DNA of 64,000 nucleotides from Cristatella mucedo (lineage: Eukaryota > Bryozoa > Phylactolaemata > Cristatellidae): contig WPIO01000008.1 of NCBI GenBank assembly GCA_009760855.2, forward strand, positions 3,525,001 through 3,589,000. Reading direction: 5' to 3'. Both the position numbers and the translations under genes were made by a program. The notes beneath the pieces were generated by a model, which was not told where the DNA came from, did no database searches, and was given only the letters and a program-made list of their open reading frames with translations. The first letter of the stretch is position 1. The number at the start of each line of letters is the position of its first letter. Positions 10,108 to 20,732 of this stretch are shown here, piece by piece.

Positions 10108-11500
10108 TAATAATAATAATATAATAATGATAATGCACTTGATAAAGCGCCCTCAGAGAACTCAATATCTTTCTAGGCGCTTTATTTTTGCTGCAAAGGC
10201 AAACACGATTGAATGGTGAGTAATATAATGATTGATAAACAACGTGAATAACATGGTTAGGGGTGACATGCACAGGGTCAGCATGCAAGTATGGTTAGTA
10301 GCAGCATGCACCGTGTCAGCATACATAAGCACATAAAGGACGAATAACAGGGACCCACTAAATGCTGTCCTAAATAGGTGTGTTTTTAAGTTCTTCGTAA
10401 ATGTGGTCAAGTCAGGTGGTGTTGTGACGCAGGTCTGGAAGGAGTTCCAGGCTTTGGGAGCATACGAACTAAATCACGGTCTCCAAAGGATTTGAGGTTT
10501 ATACGAGGTATTGGTAAACTGTTGGATTCCGAAAAGCAGGTGGTACGATGCTTGGCCTGGTGGGGGAGTAGATCTGAGAGATAGGCTGGAGCCAAAGAAT
10601 GAAGTGACCCAAAAGTGAGCAATAAAACCTAGAAGTCAATCCGCTGCTTGACTGGTAGTCGGTGCAGGTCGGTGAGAAGTAGTGTGATGTGGCAACTGCG
10701 ACGCTCACGACAGACATGCCTAGCTGCAGAGTTTTGCACCAACTGTAATCGCCCGATTGCACGTGCCGGTAGGCCAGCAAGCAGTGAATTACAGAAGTCA
10801 AGACGGGTTGTCACAAATGCATGGACCAACTTAGACGTAGTATCCTTATCTAAATAAGCCCGAATAGTAGCAATGTTATGTAGCTGAAAGTAGGCAGACT
10901 TGACTGTGGAGCTGATTTGGTCATCTAACGAGAGGTCACTTTGGAACATGACACCTAGATTTTGAGCTGATTCAAATGGAGATATGCTGGCAGAGCCAAT
11001 TTTGAGCATCAGCCTTTCCGATTTCCGAATCACATTGGGTTTGTCCATAACTAGTAAGTTAGTTTTATGATCGTTTAGCATTGGTGAGCCGTGATAGCAC
11101 ACTAGGTAAGGTGGTTGCTTGCATGACCTCGTTCCCGAGGTCGTGGGTTCGATTCCTGCGGTGGGCGATTCTGTATCGCCACTGCTAGCAGTGGTGATAG
11201 CCGTAAAGGCTCTTCTGTCGCTATACAAAAAGAGGCTGCTTAATCAGCAAGCACATTAGAAAATTTGCTGCTATCCATGTACATATGTCATCAATATATG
11301 CAGAGAGTGAGTTGAGAGAATTCGAGGTGGTCGAAGGCTGGGAGGAATCAAAGCAAAGGTACAACTGAGTGTCATCCGCATAGAAGTGAAAGCCTAGATT
11401 ATGCTTGGCAATCACATCAGCAAGAGGGAGAGTATAAACCATGAACAGAACCGGACCTCGCACGGAGCCCTGAGCTAGGAGCCCGAATTTCAGATCTTCA
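10108..11500 (-). mobile_element. LINE family 1 copy carrying a nested SINE
   Basis: The 3' end with a TAATAAT tail is at the left (10,108-10,135), followed by the tail hairpin and RT C-terminus at 10,407-10,801. The RT core with FYADDTQLYLCF lies at 11,221-11,500. A family A SINE interrupts it at 11,082-11,250. Stops and a changed GVPQ region show decay. Confidence 0.85.
11082..11250 (+). mobile_element. SINE family A copy, nested in a LINE
   Basis: The tRNA-like head reads GTGAGCCGTGATAGCACACT, with A box around TAGCACACTAGGTAAGG and B box GGGTTCGATTCC at 11,145-11,156. A unique body follows with the short inverted repeat GGCGATTCTGTATCGCC, then a tail GTAAAGGCTCTTCTG. CATT occurs at both edges, possibly a short target duplication. 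It is not a tRNA gene, because the cloverleaf arms do not pair and the body continues past the head. Confidence 0.8.
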
Positions 11501-11799
11501 GGTTCATTTGGATCGAAGGCTGCTCTCCACGTAGGCATGACTCGGGTTAAAACGGAATCTGGGCAGACCTGCGATTCATGGTTCCGGGCAGCTGACAGAG
11601 AGCATTGCAAAGATTTATGTCGTAGATAGGCAGCCAGCTAACAAGGAGCAGAGCAGCTGCTGGCAGCTGTGTAGCTGTTGCTCTCACATCTCTGTGTGCA
11701 CCATCTGCTCACAGGCCTGACGCACGTGGTCGATGACGCAGGCGGTGTACCGACCCAAGCCAAGAGCAAATAAATAGCAGAAGCCGGCATTCAGACCCG

Positions 11800-11885
11800 G
11801 CAGCAGCAGGAAGCAGCAGAGAAGGCAGCAGCAGCAGCAGGCAAGTAGCAGGCAGCAGCAAGCAGCAGCAGGCAAGTAGCCACAC
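11800..11885. repeat. imperfect (CAG)n-rich tract
   Basis: A run of CAG/GCA triplets with GGCAAGTAG interruptions. It creates long Leu/Ala/Cys frames on the minus strand that I take as repeat artefacts. It lies in the gap between SLC6 exons. Confidence 0.8.
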
Positions 11886-12003
11886 TAGAGCAGGCAGTAG
11901 CATCAGCTAAGGCGGCAGCAGCAGCAAAGACACCAGCAAGGCAGAACGAAACAGGGGGCCGGCGGAGCAAACGAGTTGGGGTAGGAGGAAGGGGGGTGCT
12001 TAC

Positions 12004-12190
12004 CGGCATCCTCGTGAGTCGCATTGGGTCGTGGCATGGAGTCCACCAGCTGCATTCCAATCATTGCCACAGTGCTTCCATGGAAGTTCCGACATCAATG
12101 ATGCAGCAAAGTAGAACAGCTCGTGCACAATGACCACGTTGTAGTAGAGACCAATGAACTACGAGATCGTCACCATGGCAAAGCCAAGCC
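12004..12190 (-). pseudogene. SLC6 transporter exon (third helix and extracellular loop), with stop
   Basis: From the acceptor CCGTTGCAG|GG the minus strand encodes GLGFAMVTIS, a TAG stop at 12,159-12,161, then FIGLYYNVV and the family-typical SELPWKHCGNDWN. It ends at a good donor (CCG|GTAAGC). In SLC6 transporters this is the third helix plus the start of the large extracellular loop. The in-frame stop falls inside the helix. The phase fits the preceding exon at 12,521-12,648. Confidence 0.85.
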
Positions 12191-12422
12191 CTGCAACGGC
12201 CGGCCATCATTGACCTAGGACAGCACTTGCACAATGACCACATTGTAGTAGAGACCGATGAACAACAAGATCATCACCGTGACGAAGCCGAGCCCTTCAA
12301 CGGCCGGCCACCGTCGACCTAGAACAGCACGTGCGAAATGATCACGTTGTCGTAGAGACCGATGAACAATAAGATCATCACCGTGGCAAAGCCGGGCCCT
12401 GCAACGGCCGGCCACCGTCGAC
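12110..12422. repeat. 104-bp tandem triplication at an SLC6 exon start
   Basis: Three head-to-tail units have identical spacing: the GTCGAC or ATTGAC landmark sits at 12,417, 12,313 and 12,209. Each unit contains the intron end, the acceptor region (CCGTTGCAG or CCGTTGAAG) and the first half of the third-helix exon (GLYYNVV or a variant). Because 104 is not a multiple of three, reading through would shift frame. Only the last unit, in minus-strand order, continues into the full exon. Confidence 0.9.
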
Positions 12423-12520
12423 GTGAGGGTCGCCGCCTGTGCCATCAAAGATGAAGGCCGTGGCCGCCTCCGTGCCGGGCGACCGAGAGATCAGGGCAGA
12501 AACAGAGATCGATCGCTTAC

Positions 12521-12648
12521 TTTTGAACATCGGGTCGATCTTCCAGATCGCGATGGGTCCGGGCGATGCTCATTGCCCAAACGACAGCTCCATAAAGAAC
12601 AACAGCGATCCGATGGTGGCCAGCATGAAAAAGTAATGCGAAAGGTGC
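12521..12648 (-). pseudogene. SLC6 transporter exon (second helix), with stop
   Basis: From acceptor TTTCTGCAG the minus strand encodes HYFFMLATIGSLLFFMELSF, then GQ, a TGA stop at 12,570-12,572, and ASPGPIAIWKIDPMFK, ending at donor AAAA|GTAAGC. The pattern (helix, GQ, SxGPI, WKIxP) is characteristic of SLC6 sodium-coupled neurotransmitter/amino-acid transporters. The stop replaces a usually aromatic residue. I did not find the first-helix exon upstream. With the stop at 12,159 this argues for a pseudogene. Confidence 0.85.
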
Positions 12649-12649
12649 C

Positions 12650-13910
12650 TGCAGAAAGACGGGTGCTGGACAGACGTTTCCCAGTCCCACAGCATGCAGC
12701 CTATGCAGATCAACATGAACTCAATTCTTCAACCCCAGTTCGCTCGAGCCGCTTCCGTCGGCTGGGCAATGCTTCTGCCATCGTCGCCGTCATAGCCGTC
12801 GCCTAGCTTTCGTCTACACGATGGGTCGCAGTCCCTGTCACTGCTGATGCTGACCGTGTCCGACGATGCAGGAAACTTTATCTGCACGGGCAAACGCTAG
12901 GGTCATTATGGCACACGGCACTGACCTACCAGCCACTGGGCGTGGCGAAAAAACCATGACTGCGGCCAGGCCGGCCGCGCCGGGTGGGGCCAGGCGACAC
13001 CGGCCGGGGGGGGGGGGGGCGGCGGCAGTTTCAAGCTGTCGTGCAGTCGTGGCCTCACATGCAGCCCCAGATCCGCGGGAGAAAGTAAAGAGTCGTCTGC
13101 GCCTGCATGGAACAAATTCGGCTGAAACATACGCCCAGAAGGCGGGGAGCGTCGTGTGGAGAGATATCGTCGCGACGAGAGTGAAAAGAGAAAAGTGATG
13201 CGAAGTCGGAAAAGTCGTCGGATGGAGTTTGACTCACGATATCCATTTCCATTCCAGTGATTGAACGACATTTAAAGCTAAGCTAAACTCCTGCCGATCC
13301 AGCTTTTCTTTGCTTCGTCAATGTAAGTTATTCTTCGCGTGCTGCACTGGTCCATATCGCTATCCATATCCATATCCATATCTGCACTGGTCCATGCTAT
13401 TATCGCTAGCTAGCTGGTTTTGCATCATTTCCAGCCTATGCGAAAGATATTTGGTTTTCTCGTGATGCAAAGGTACTACTTTTACTACGATTATCAAAAT
13501 AACGGCGTTGCTTGGTTGACAATTGAATTGCTTATGATGCCTTGGTAGATGTGTAATAAAATAAGTCTCGCTGATTTAGGAGCCTCATTTGTGTAGTAGC
13601 AGAAGAGTTTCTGTTTTAGGTTGTTGCTTTCACTTGCAGTAGGAAATAGAGGTTCGCCCACAGATATCGATGACTTCTGGTCGCATTCTTAATATATAAG
13701 ACTTGTATATAATATATATATAATATATATATATCCTATATATGACTTATATATAAGACTCGGTGGAGCACTTGATGAAAAATCACATTTCATAGTCCTA
13801 AACTATCTGTAAAAGTATGTGAGTTGGTAGACTCTTGGAGTTTGTGGGTTCAACTTAAAATGATTGCAATACATTAGAAAGGGTTTAGAAACTACAAATA
13901 ACTATAATAT
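12650..13910. other. no gene recognised; GC-rich stretch with a G homopolymer
   Basis: The region contains a run of about 14 G near 13,007-13,020, a small (ATATCC)n hexamer repeat near 13,350-13,385 and AT-rich palindromic sequence at 13,690-13,765. The SLC6 first-helix exon would be expected here on the minus strand, but I could not identify it. Confidence 0.4.
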
Positions 13911-13914
13911 GATT

Positions 13915-14040
13915 CATTTCTCTAGTGCCTAAGAACTTAATCTATATCCAGGCGGTTTACATATGCCACAGGGCTTGATTCCACGAGCTTCATCGTTCAA
14001 GGTGATCTTACCGCAAGGCTAAGCCAGGGTGCTTCATGTG
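13915..14040 (-). mobile_element. SINE family B copy, diverged
   Basis: On the minus strand a decayed head and B-box-like region are followed by the tail landmarks of family B (CATATGTAAACCGCCTGGAT and AGTTCTTAGGCACTAG). Similarity is recognisable but weak. Confidence 0.5.
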
Positions 14041-15150
14041 CTTTTTCTAAGCCAATAATTGTGGTTTGCTATATGGCTGCCTTAGTATCGATTGATCATG
14101 GCTCTGTCTGTAACAATTGCACTCTTGCATTTGCACCATGCATGAAACTATGCAGCACAATTTATATTCCCCTGGTAGAAAGTGTTATTTCCTGATTGCT
14201 TATGCTTCGTATGTATAATAATAATGATAGTTCGGGCAATGCACGATAATCGACAGCTGTGATAGTTCGGTGCCAATACCACAATTCGTCACAAATTGAC
14301 CAGAGGAAGGACGAAGCTCCAATTCTCGTTGAATATACAATTCCCCCGTATTCGAAGTACACAGGCATAATTTAAGCCCAACGTGTGAGCTCGATCTGGG
14401 GCAAAGCTAGGCAATTGACAGTAATGACACGGCCAAGTGCGGCAATCCCTTATGATCCAATGCAAATCGCCAGAAAGTGGCTGTGCGAATCTCCATATTG
14501 ACTTGCGTACCGTAGCACAGTGGGTTTAAAGTGCAATCACATAGTTTAAACCAGTCGCTAGTGCACAATTACCAGCAACGCATGGCAATTTATATCAATG
14601 GCGGTGGCCGATGCCGCCAACCGCTGCAATTCTTCCGAAAATTGACCAGAATTTGAAGCTGGGCTCAGCTTCAATTCTTATAGCATGTAATATTTCTCGG
14701 TTTTATATGCAAGAATAGCTGATCCTGCCAATACATAGGGGAGGTCAGAGGGCAGCTGGGAAGTGGACGCACGGCCGAGCAGTTGAGGCTGTCTCGCTTC
14801 GAGCCGTCTTCAGGAGAGAGCGTGCGGTGCCACTTTGAAATAAAGGAATTAAGGTCAGATCTCCAGCTAATTGCCATGGTACCTGCGAGTCACAGTATCT
14901 GACACACTAAAGTCATGATTGGACGCTGGAAGAGTGGCCGGCACACCCATCGTGGCCGTCATGAGCTTTATGAGTCTGCTTCAAACCTCAGGATTTTCAG
15001 ATTTCTTTCACTGCAATTGAAAATATTGCGCTCAGCAGCTCCCTCCAACGGCGCATTTCCTCGATTCCGAAACAGCAGTCAGCAGTCTGTAGGCAGAAGA
15101 CTGCCCGTCGGGCCGAACAGCGATTTTCGGGGGATACCGTAGCCGCATGC
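14040..15150. other. no gene recognised
   Basis: Mixed-composition sequence with only short frames. It forms the left flank of the virus-like element; nothing further could be supported. Confidence 0.4.
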
Positions 15151-15232
15151 ACAGAATTTCTAGAAAGAGATTGCGTTCTTTGAGGGCACTATGCACATGC
15201 CTCGTTATTACGATAATTATTATTATACGTTC
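15150..15232 (+). mobile_element. LINE family 1 3' tail stub
   Basis: TTTCTAGAAAGAGATTGCGT, then a GGGCACTATGCACATG segment and an ATT-rich tail match the terminal hairpin region of LINE family 1. Only the last 80 bases or so are present. Confidence 0.55.
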
Positions 15233-15336
15233 CGCTGGGAATTCCGCCTTAAGCATTCTGTAGGCATTCCTACAGCGTTTCGTGTAGCTGCCGAACTCGC
15301 AAATAGCGATTACAGCCGCAGTGCTCACGCCTGCCG

Positions 15337-15483
15337 TGTTGTAGGAAAATTACCCTCCCTGACCATTTTCATTTTTTCAAACTACTAATGCTCACTATCG
15401 TTCGTAATCGCAGTTTTCAAAGGAAAATGATTCCGGGAGTAATCTTTTCCTCCAACAATAAAACTTGTGTCTTATGTTTTTTT
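15337..15483. repeat. left terminal inverted repeat
   Basis: Reads TGTTGTAGGAAAATTACCCT and onward to CTTATGTTTTTTT. It matches the reverse complement of 29,591-29,740 over nearly its whole length with scattered differences (for example AAAATTACC against AAAAGTACC). Confidence 0.92.
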
Positions 15484-15515
15484 ATTTTTCAATTAAATAA
15501 ATTTTTAATTTTCTT

Positions 15516-15522
15516 AATATAG
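15516..15522 (+). promoter_or_regulatory. TATAG motif at polymerase ORF start
   Basis: AATATAG lies directly before the ATG at 15,523. The same motif recurs at 20,053 (ATTATAG), 20,378 (GTATAG), 20,721 (ATATAG), 21,258 (TATATAG) and 27,087 (TATATAG), and on the minus strand before the ATG at 28,392 (TGTATAG). The recurring position suggests a viral promoter or transcript start. Confidence 0.55.
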
Positions 15523-15579
15523 ATGTATCGAAAAAGTCCTCAAAAAAGAAACTCGTTCCACGCTGAAGCAAGAAGGCTA

Positions 15580-15675
15580 ATGAATATTGATGATATAACT
15601 CCAAGTAAAAGTATTGCTTCAAAGTTTTTAATGAATATTGATGATATAACTCCAAGTAAAAGTATTGCTTCAATG
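15580..15675 (+). repeat. in-frame 51-bp tandem duplication
   Basis: A unit encoding MNIDDITPSKSIAS plus three residues occurs twice, starting at 15,580 and 15,631, with no substitution in the shared 45 or so bases. It lies near the polymerase N-terminus. The near-identity suggests a recent slippage or duplication event. Confidence 0.9.
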
Positions 15676-16484
15676 GTTCATAAGTTTAAATTAGTATCTA
15701 CTGGAGCAAATTAAAGACATGAAAAATATGTTTTTAAAGGCAGAGATTATTCTGCAACAAAAATTGATGAGTTTTTTAATAGTATAGTACCAAGTTATAA
15801 TAGTGTATTACGTGAAATAACAACTAGATTCTCTTCATTCAAACTACAAACTAAGATATCTGTACTTTCATATCATGATCAAACTGACACACATAGTCAC
15901 AGTGTTGTAACAGGTTCTAAATTGATTGTAGTTGTTGCAAGATCTGATTATGCTAGTGTTATTCTAAATCATTTGAAATCCTTAAAGGAAGCAATAGATA
16001 AACTTATTGAAAGAAATCCAGGTTCTGGTTGGAGGTTAATTGGTGTGAAACGTCTTGAGATTAATGTTAGTGAATATATATTATTAGAGCAGAGTAATCT
16101 TATTTAGCACTGTCTACTGGTTTAGCAAAGAAACGTTGTTGCATCAATATAAAGAATGAAGATAACTATTGTGCTTTGTGGTGTATATTAAGGTTTCCAA
16201 ATCCTGTAAATAATCATTCTGAAAGATATACCGACTTGTTTAAAATATTTAAAAAAGAATATCAATCATTTAATTAACCTCTATCTCAAATGGAATGGCC
16301 CTTCAAAGTAATTGATACTAAAAAATTAGGTAAATAATTTAATGTTAGTATAAATGTTTATGAATATAATGATAAATCAGGTGTTTATCCTTTAAAAATT
16401 GTACCAAGAAGATTAGAAATTCCAGATAGACATATTAACTTGTTATTAATAACTAAATCTGAAAAAGTCATTAAAATAAATCTT

Positions 16485-16655
16485 AGCTGATTAAACAGCC
16501 TCTTTTCGTGTAGCAACAGAAGAGCCTTTACGGCTATCACCACCGCTTGCAGTGGCGATACAGAATCGCCCACCGCAGGAATCGAACCCACGACCTCGGG
16601 ACCGAGGTCGTGAAAGCAACCGCCTTACCTAGTGTGCCATCACGGCTCACCATTA
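16485..16655 (-). mobile_element. SINE family A copy, nested in the polymerase gene
   Basis: On the minus strand: head GTGAGCCGTGATGGCACACT, B box GGGTTCGATTCC, the GGCGATTCTGTATCGCC inverted repeat, and the tail through GCTCTTCTGTTGC to AGGCTGTTTAATCAGC. It interrupts the polymerase N-terminal module just after HINLLLITKSEK and is close to the copy at 11,082-11,250. Confidence 0.85.
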
Positions 16656-18744
16656 TGTAGATATAGAATTTTGTTAGTCTTTGTAGAACACATAACAAAG
16701 GAGGATCAATACTCTATTGTCATAGATGTTTAGATACATTCTTTTCAGATACAGATTTTGAAAATAATTTAATTCTCTGTGATGGTGTTAATTCTAGTTA
16801 TTCAACATTAAAAATGCCAGGAATTAAAGAAAATAAGAAAACAGGTAAAACAAAAGATACTACACATTTAAAAATGTAGTGATCATGCTAAACTAATTAT
16901 AACTCCATATGTATGTTATGCAGATTTCAAGAGTTTGAATGTAAAAACATGTGATGTTTGTTATGAAAGTATAGTATCTAATGAAATTAATCCAAGTATT
17001 GTAATAGTAAAATAACAACAGGTAATTGGAGTGATTCATGTACAAATATGTTACAATTTCCTTGTGGTTCATGTGCAATTATTGTTGATCTTAATGGAAA
17101 AGTTATTGATCAATTTATAGATAGAGGAGAAAATTGTGTTGAATTACTTTTAGGACTTCTAGTAAATGCTTCTAAGGACTTAAAAAAAGTTATTACATTT
17201 TGTTGAAGCACCTATTATTATCAATGATGATGTAATTACAGAATTTAAGAAGTCTGAAACATGTTGGATTTGTAGAAAAGGATTTGATGATGTACATGGT
17301 TAATTGAAAGTCAGAGATCACTGTCATTTTACAGGTATTTTTAGAGGAGCTACTCATAAACTTTGTAATTCACTTGCTAAATTTCGTAAAAGTAGCTGGA
17401 AACTTCCTATCTTTATTCATAATTTTAAAGGTTATGATTCTCACTTGATTGTAAAAGGAATGTCAGCTTTTGGTCTTGACTTTAAATCTTTTGCACATAA
17501 TATGGAGAATTATATGTCAATGTCATTTGATGATTTTGAGTTCAAAGATTCTCTTAATTTTATGAGTAGTGCACTATCTGATGTTGTTACTTCATTAAAG
17601 AAAGCTAATCCAAAGTTTGATATTACAATGAGTATGTTTAAAGAATTATATCCAAGTATTAATCATGATGTTCTTTTAGATATAGTATCAAGAAAAGGTA
17701 TTTATCCTTATGGATACATGGATTTTTTTGATAAATTCAATGAGAGCGTAATTCCTAATATTAAAGCATTCAATAGTAAACTTATTTTTGATAAAAGTAT
17801 TAGTCAGGAAGAGTACAGACATGCTTTAAATGTATTTAAACTTTTTAACATGAAAGATTTAGGAGATTATCATGATATTTACTTAAAATTAGTTGTTACT
17901 CTTCTTGCGGATTGCTTTGAAGCATACAGAAACAGTTTTATTGAATTATTTAAGTTAGATCCTGCACATTATCTATCTGCACCTCATTATGCTTGGTCTT
18001 GTACTTTGTTTTACACACAATGTACTATAAATCTACTAGGAAAAAAGAAAGAGACTTACATATTGGGATGCTACAAGTTTATATTCAGCAGTTATGATGT
18101 GGCACTTACCTATTACAGAACCTATCGAAGAAGATTTAAGTAACTAGTCACTTGAAAAAATAATGTCATTACCATCAGATGGTGATAATGGAATATTTGT
18201 TTTATGTGATTTAGAACATTCAAATGAACTACATGATTTACATACTGATTATCCTATTTGTCCTGAAAGTAGACTTATTGATAATTCTGAGTATTCAAAA
18301 TACCAACAAAGACTTTCAACAGGTCTAAGTACTGTGCCAAAGTTGATTTGTGATTTCTCTAAGAAAATTAACTATCTAACTCATTACAGATACTTTCAAT
18401 TTGTTTTCAATAAAGGATTGATACCAACTAAAATACATAAAGTATATAAGTTCAATTAAGAACGTTGGGAAAAACCATTCATTGAAATATGTGCAGAGAA
18501 AAAGATTGAATTTGATCGTAAAAAGATTACTACAAAAGAAATATATATAAAAAATTTATGTGCCATATCTTTGGAAAAACTTGTGAAAATGTTGAAAACA
18601 GAACTTATGTAAAATTAGTAAACACAGGAACAGACAAGACTGATTCATTATATAATAAATTAATGAGAGATCCTAGACTTAAAGAAATTAGATGCTTTGA
18701 TAAAACACTAGTTGGTTTTGAGCACTCTAAAAGAACTACACTTC

Positions 18745-19252
18745 TAAACAAACCGCTTCATTCTTTGGCTCCAGCCTATCTCTCAGATCTACTCCCCCAT
18801 CAGGCCAAGCATCGTACCACCCGCTTTTTGGAATCCAATAGTCTACAAATACCTCGTACAAACCTTAAATCCTTTGGAGACCGTGCATTTAGTTCTATGC
18901 TCCCAAAGCCTGGAACTCCCTCCCGACCTGCGTCAGAACATCCCCTGACCTGACCACATTTAAAAAAAACTTAAAAACACACCTATTTAGGACAGCATTT
19001 AGTGGGTCCCTGTGATTCGTCCTTGATGTGCTTATGCGTGCTGACACTGTGCATGCTGCCACTAACCACATTTGCATGCTGACCCTGTGCATGTCACTCC
19101 TAACCATGTTATTCATTTTGTTTGTTTATCAAGCATGATTTTACTTACCGTTCAATTGCATTTCCCTTTGCAGCAAATGTAAAGTGCCTAGAGAGAGATT
19201 AAGTTCTCTGAGTGCGCTTTATCAAGTGCATTATTATTATTATTATTATTAA
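18745..19252 (+). mobile_element. LINE family 1 3' fragment, nested in the polymerase gene
   Basis: Starts inside the LINE C-terminal coding region (HSLAPAYLSDLLPHQAKHRT), continues through NSLP-type sequence and the 3' UTR to the hairpin and an (ATT)n tail at 19,231-19,250. It splits the polymerase between LLNKP and the VAFLDLSK stretch, removing only one or two residues. It is very close to the 6,149-8,427 copy, so the insertion is relatively young. Confidence 0.92.
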
Positions 19253-19890
19253 TGTTTATACGTGTTGCATTTCTGGATTTATCAAAGTTCCATATGCAAG
19301 GATTTTACTATGATGTACTGAAAACCAAGTTTAATGATAGAATAAGTTTATTATATACAGATACTGATTCAATAGTTGTTGATATAAAAAGTGAAAACTT
19401 CGATGTAGAAATGTCTGATATCAAAGATTGGTTTCATAGTGATGAGTTTGATAAATTCAAGGACGAAATGAAAGGAGCTAAAATTAACGAATTAATTGCT
19501 TTGAGACCAAAACTATATTCTGTTAGTTCAGTAAATCCTATTATGAAATCAAAAGGTGTTCCAAGAGCAGTGATTAAACATTCAAAATTAACACATCAAG
19601 AATATGTTGATTGTCTATCTAGTGCAAATAATATATTTGTGAACAATCCTAATACTAAAGATTTTATTGATACACTTAATAGAGATTTCCATCGTATGAC
19701 ACAAAGTAAACGTAATATTATTACAATGAAACTAAAAAATGAGCACTATCTGCATTTGAGTCGAAACGTTATTGGTTAGATCGTGGATGTTGTATTTACG
19801 CATACTGTCATTACAAGATTGCAAAAGCATTAAGTGAAGGAATAAATCCAGGTCGTTGTGAAAAATGTAATATTGATTTAGATGCACAAT

Positions 19891-20034
19891 ATGAAGAGTG
19901 AAAATACTAAACCAATACCAGTAAAGAAAGTTAGATTTTCAGATAAGGAGAAAATGGAAGTAGATAAAAAACACGTTAACATAAAAGAAGAAATATATAT
20001 GTACAAGTCAATGGAGAAATTAAATATATATTAA
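19891..20034 (+). CDS. small basic/acidic ORF, 47 residues
   Basis: An intact small frame starts at ATG 19,891, overlapping the polymerase stop (TGA at 19,899-19,901) in another frame, and ends with TAA at 20,032-20,034. The product is charged and contains VKKVRFSDKEK, a match to the RVxF-type docking motif for protein phosphatase 1. That functional reading is inference from a very short motif. Confidence 0.4.
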   Translation: MKSENTKPIPVKKVRFSDKEKMEVDKKHVNIKEEIYMYKSMEKLNIY

Positions 20035-20058
20035 CAAAATTATTTTTTCTATTATAGG

Positions 20059-20349
20059 ATGGATCCCAAAGATTTTCAAATTTCAGAACAGTCATCGGAT
20101 TAATCGATTGAAATTACTGGCTTAGATACTGAATCTGAATATTCAGAAGACACATGTGATGATCCTTACTACGATCCTGAAATGGAATCAGAAATTGAAT
20201 CTGAATCATCTATGTCTGAAGAATCTTTTATTATTAGTACTGAAACAGAAGAGGATGAAGAGATAGATCTCGAAGAATTTGTATTTGGTAAATGCATTAC
20301 TGAGGTATATATAGATGAATCTGAAGAGGATGAAGGAGAGGACATTTAA
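20059..20349 (+). pseudogene. strongly acidic small protein, early stop
   Basis: ATG at 20,059 follows a TTATAG motif at once. The frame has a TAA after 14 codons (20,101-20,103) and then continues open to 20,349 with a Glu/Asp/Ser-rich sequence (EITGLDTESEYSEDT, ETEEDEEIDLEEFVFG). No family recognised. Acidic proteins of this size occur in many DNA viruses, but that gives no function. Confidence 0.5.
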
Positions 20350-20386
20350 TATTAATTAAATAAAATTATCTTTTCATGTATAGAAA

Positions 20387-20707
20387 ATGGATGTCTCAAG
20401 AATTCTTAGCTGCGAGCAATCAAGAGAAATGGCAATAAAACTTTGTCTGCAAAAGCTTAAAGGAGAAGATCAACGAATTGTTAAGCATTCACTTGACAAA
20501 CTTATTCCAAATCTGGATAGTTCATTTATCTGTGTTCTTACTGAGATCTGTGATAGTTGCGATAAACTTATGGAATGTAGAAGCAAGATAAATGAAATGC
20601 TTGATGAAGCAAACAAAAAGGCTAAATCTCCAAAAAATATGGTGTACATATTAATTAATAATTTTAGTCAGTCTATCTGTGTATTGTTTAAAATTGTGTG
20701 CGTGTAA
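20387..20707 (+). CDS. unknown virus-element ORF, 106 codons
   Basis: The frame starts at ATG 20,387, six bases after a TATAG motif, and is open for 106 codons. It begins MDVSRILSCEQSREMAIKLC; its middle is helical and cysteine-containing (EICDSCDKLMECRSK). The last 22 residues turn hydrophobic (YILINNFSQSICVLFKIV), which may reflect a lost frame. No family recognised. Confidence 0.5.
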   Translation: MDVSRILSCEQSREMAIKLCLQKLKGEDQRIVKHSLDKLIPNLDSSFICVLTEICDSCDKLMECRSKINEMLDEANKKAKSPKNMVYILINNFSQSICVLFKIVCV

Positions 20708-20732
20708 TTGTTTTCTTATTATATAGGAAAAA

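Larger units (their letters stand above)
15523..19901 (+). pseudogene. protein-primed family B DNA polymerase, broken
   Basis: Pieces in several frames together span a family B polymerase of the type encoded by Mavericks/adintoviruses. The N-terminal module lies at 15,523-16,480 (INIKNEDNYCALWCIL, then PLKIVPRRLE and HINLLLI). A zinc-finger-like YCHRCLDTFF follows near 16,720. Exonuclease motif I is YADF at 16,917-16,928. CWICRKGF and VRDHCHFTG (zinc/HNH-like) lie at 17,260-17,340, exonuclease II HNFKGYDSHL near 17,420 and exonuclease III-like YPYGYMDFFDKF near 17,704. The palm includes FGKT near 18,569 and catalytic YTDTDS at 19,354-19,371, and the C-terminus AFESKRYWLDRG near 19,750. Breaks: stops near 15,711 and 17,302, frameshifts near 16,880, 17,010, 17,200, 18,140 and 19,745, a SINE at 16,485 and a LINE at 18,745. 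It would have replicated linear DNA from a terminal protein. Confidence 0.88.

Noticed and set aside
11082-11160. tRNA gene with A and B boxes
   Set aside because: The arms do not form a cloverleaf and the same head with a unique body recurs in seven places, so it is a SINE.
11684-11910. Leu/Cys/Ala-rich membrane protein on the minus strand
   Set aside because: The hydrophobicity comes from the imperfect CAG/CTG tract. No SLC6 exon features are present.
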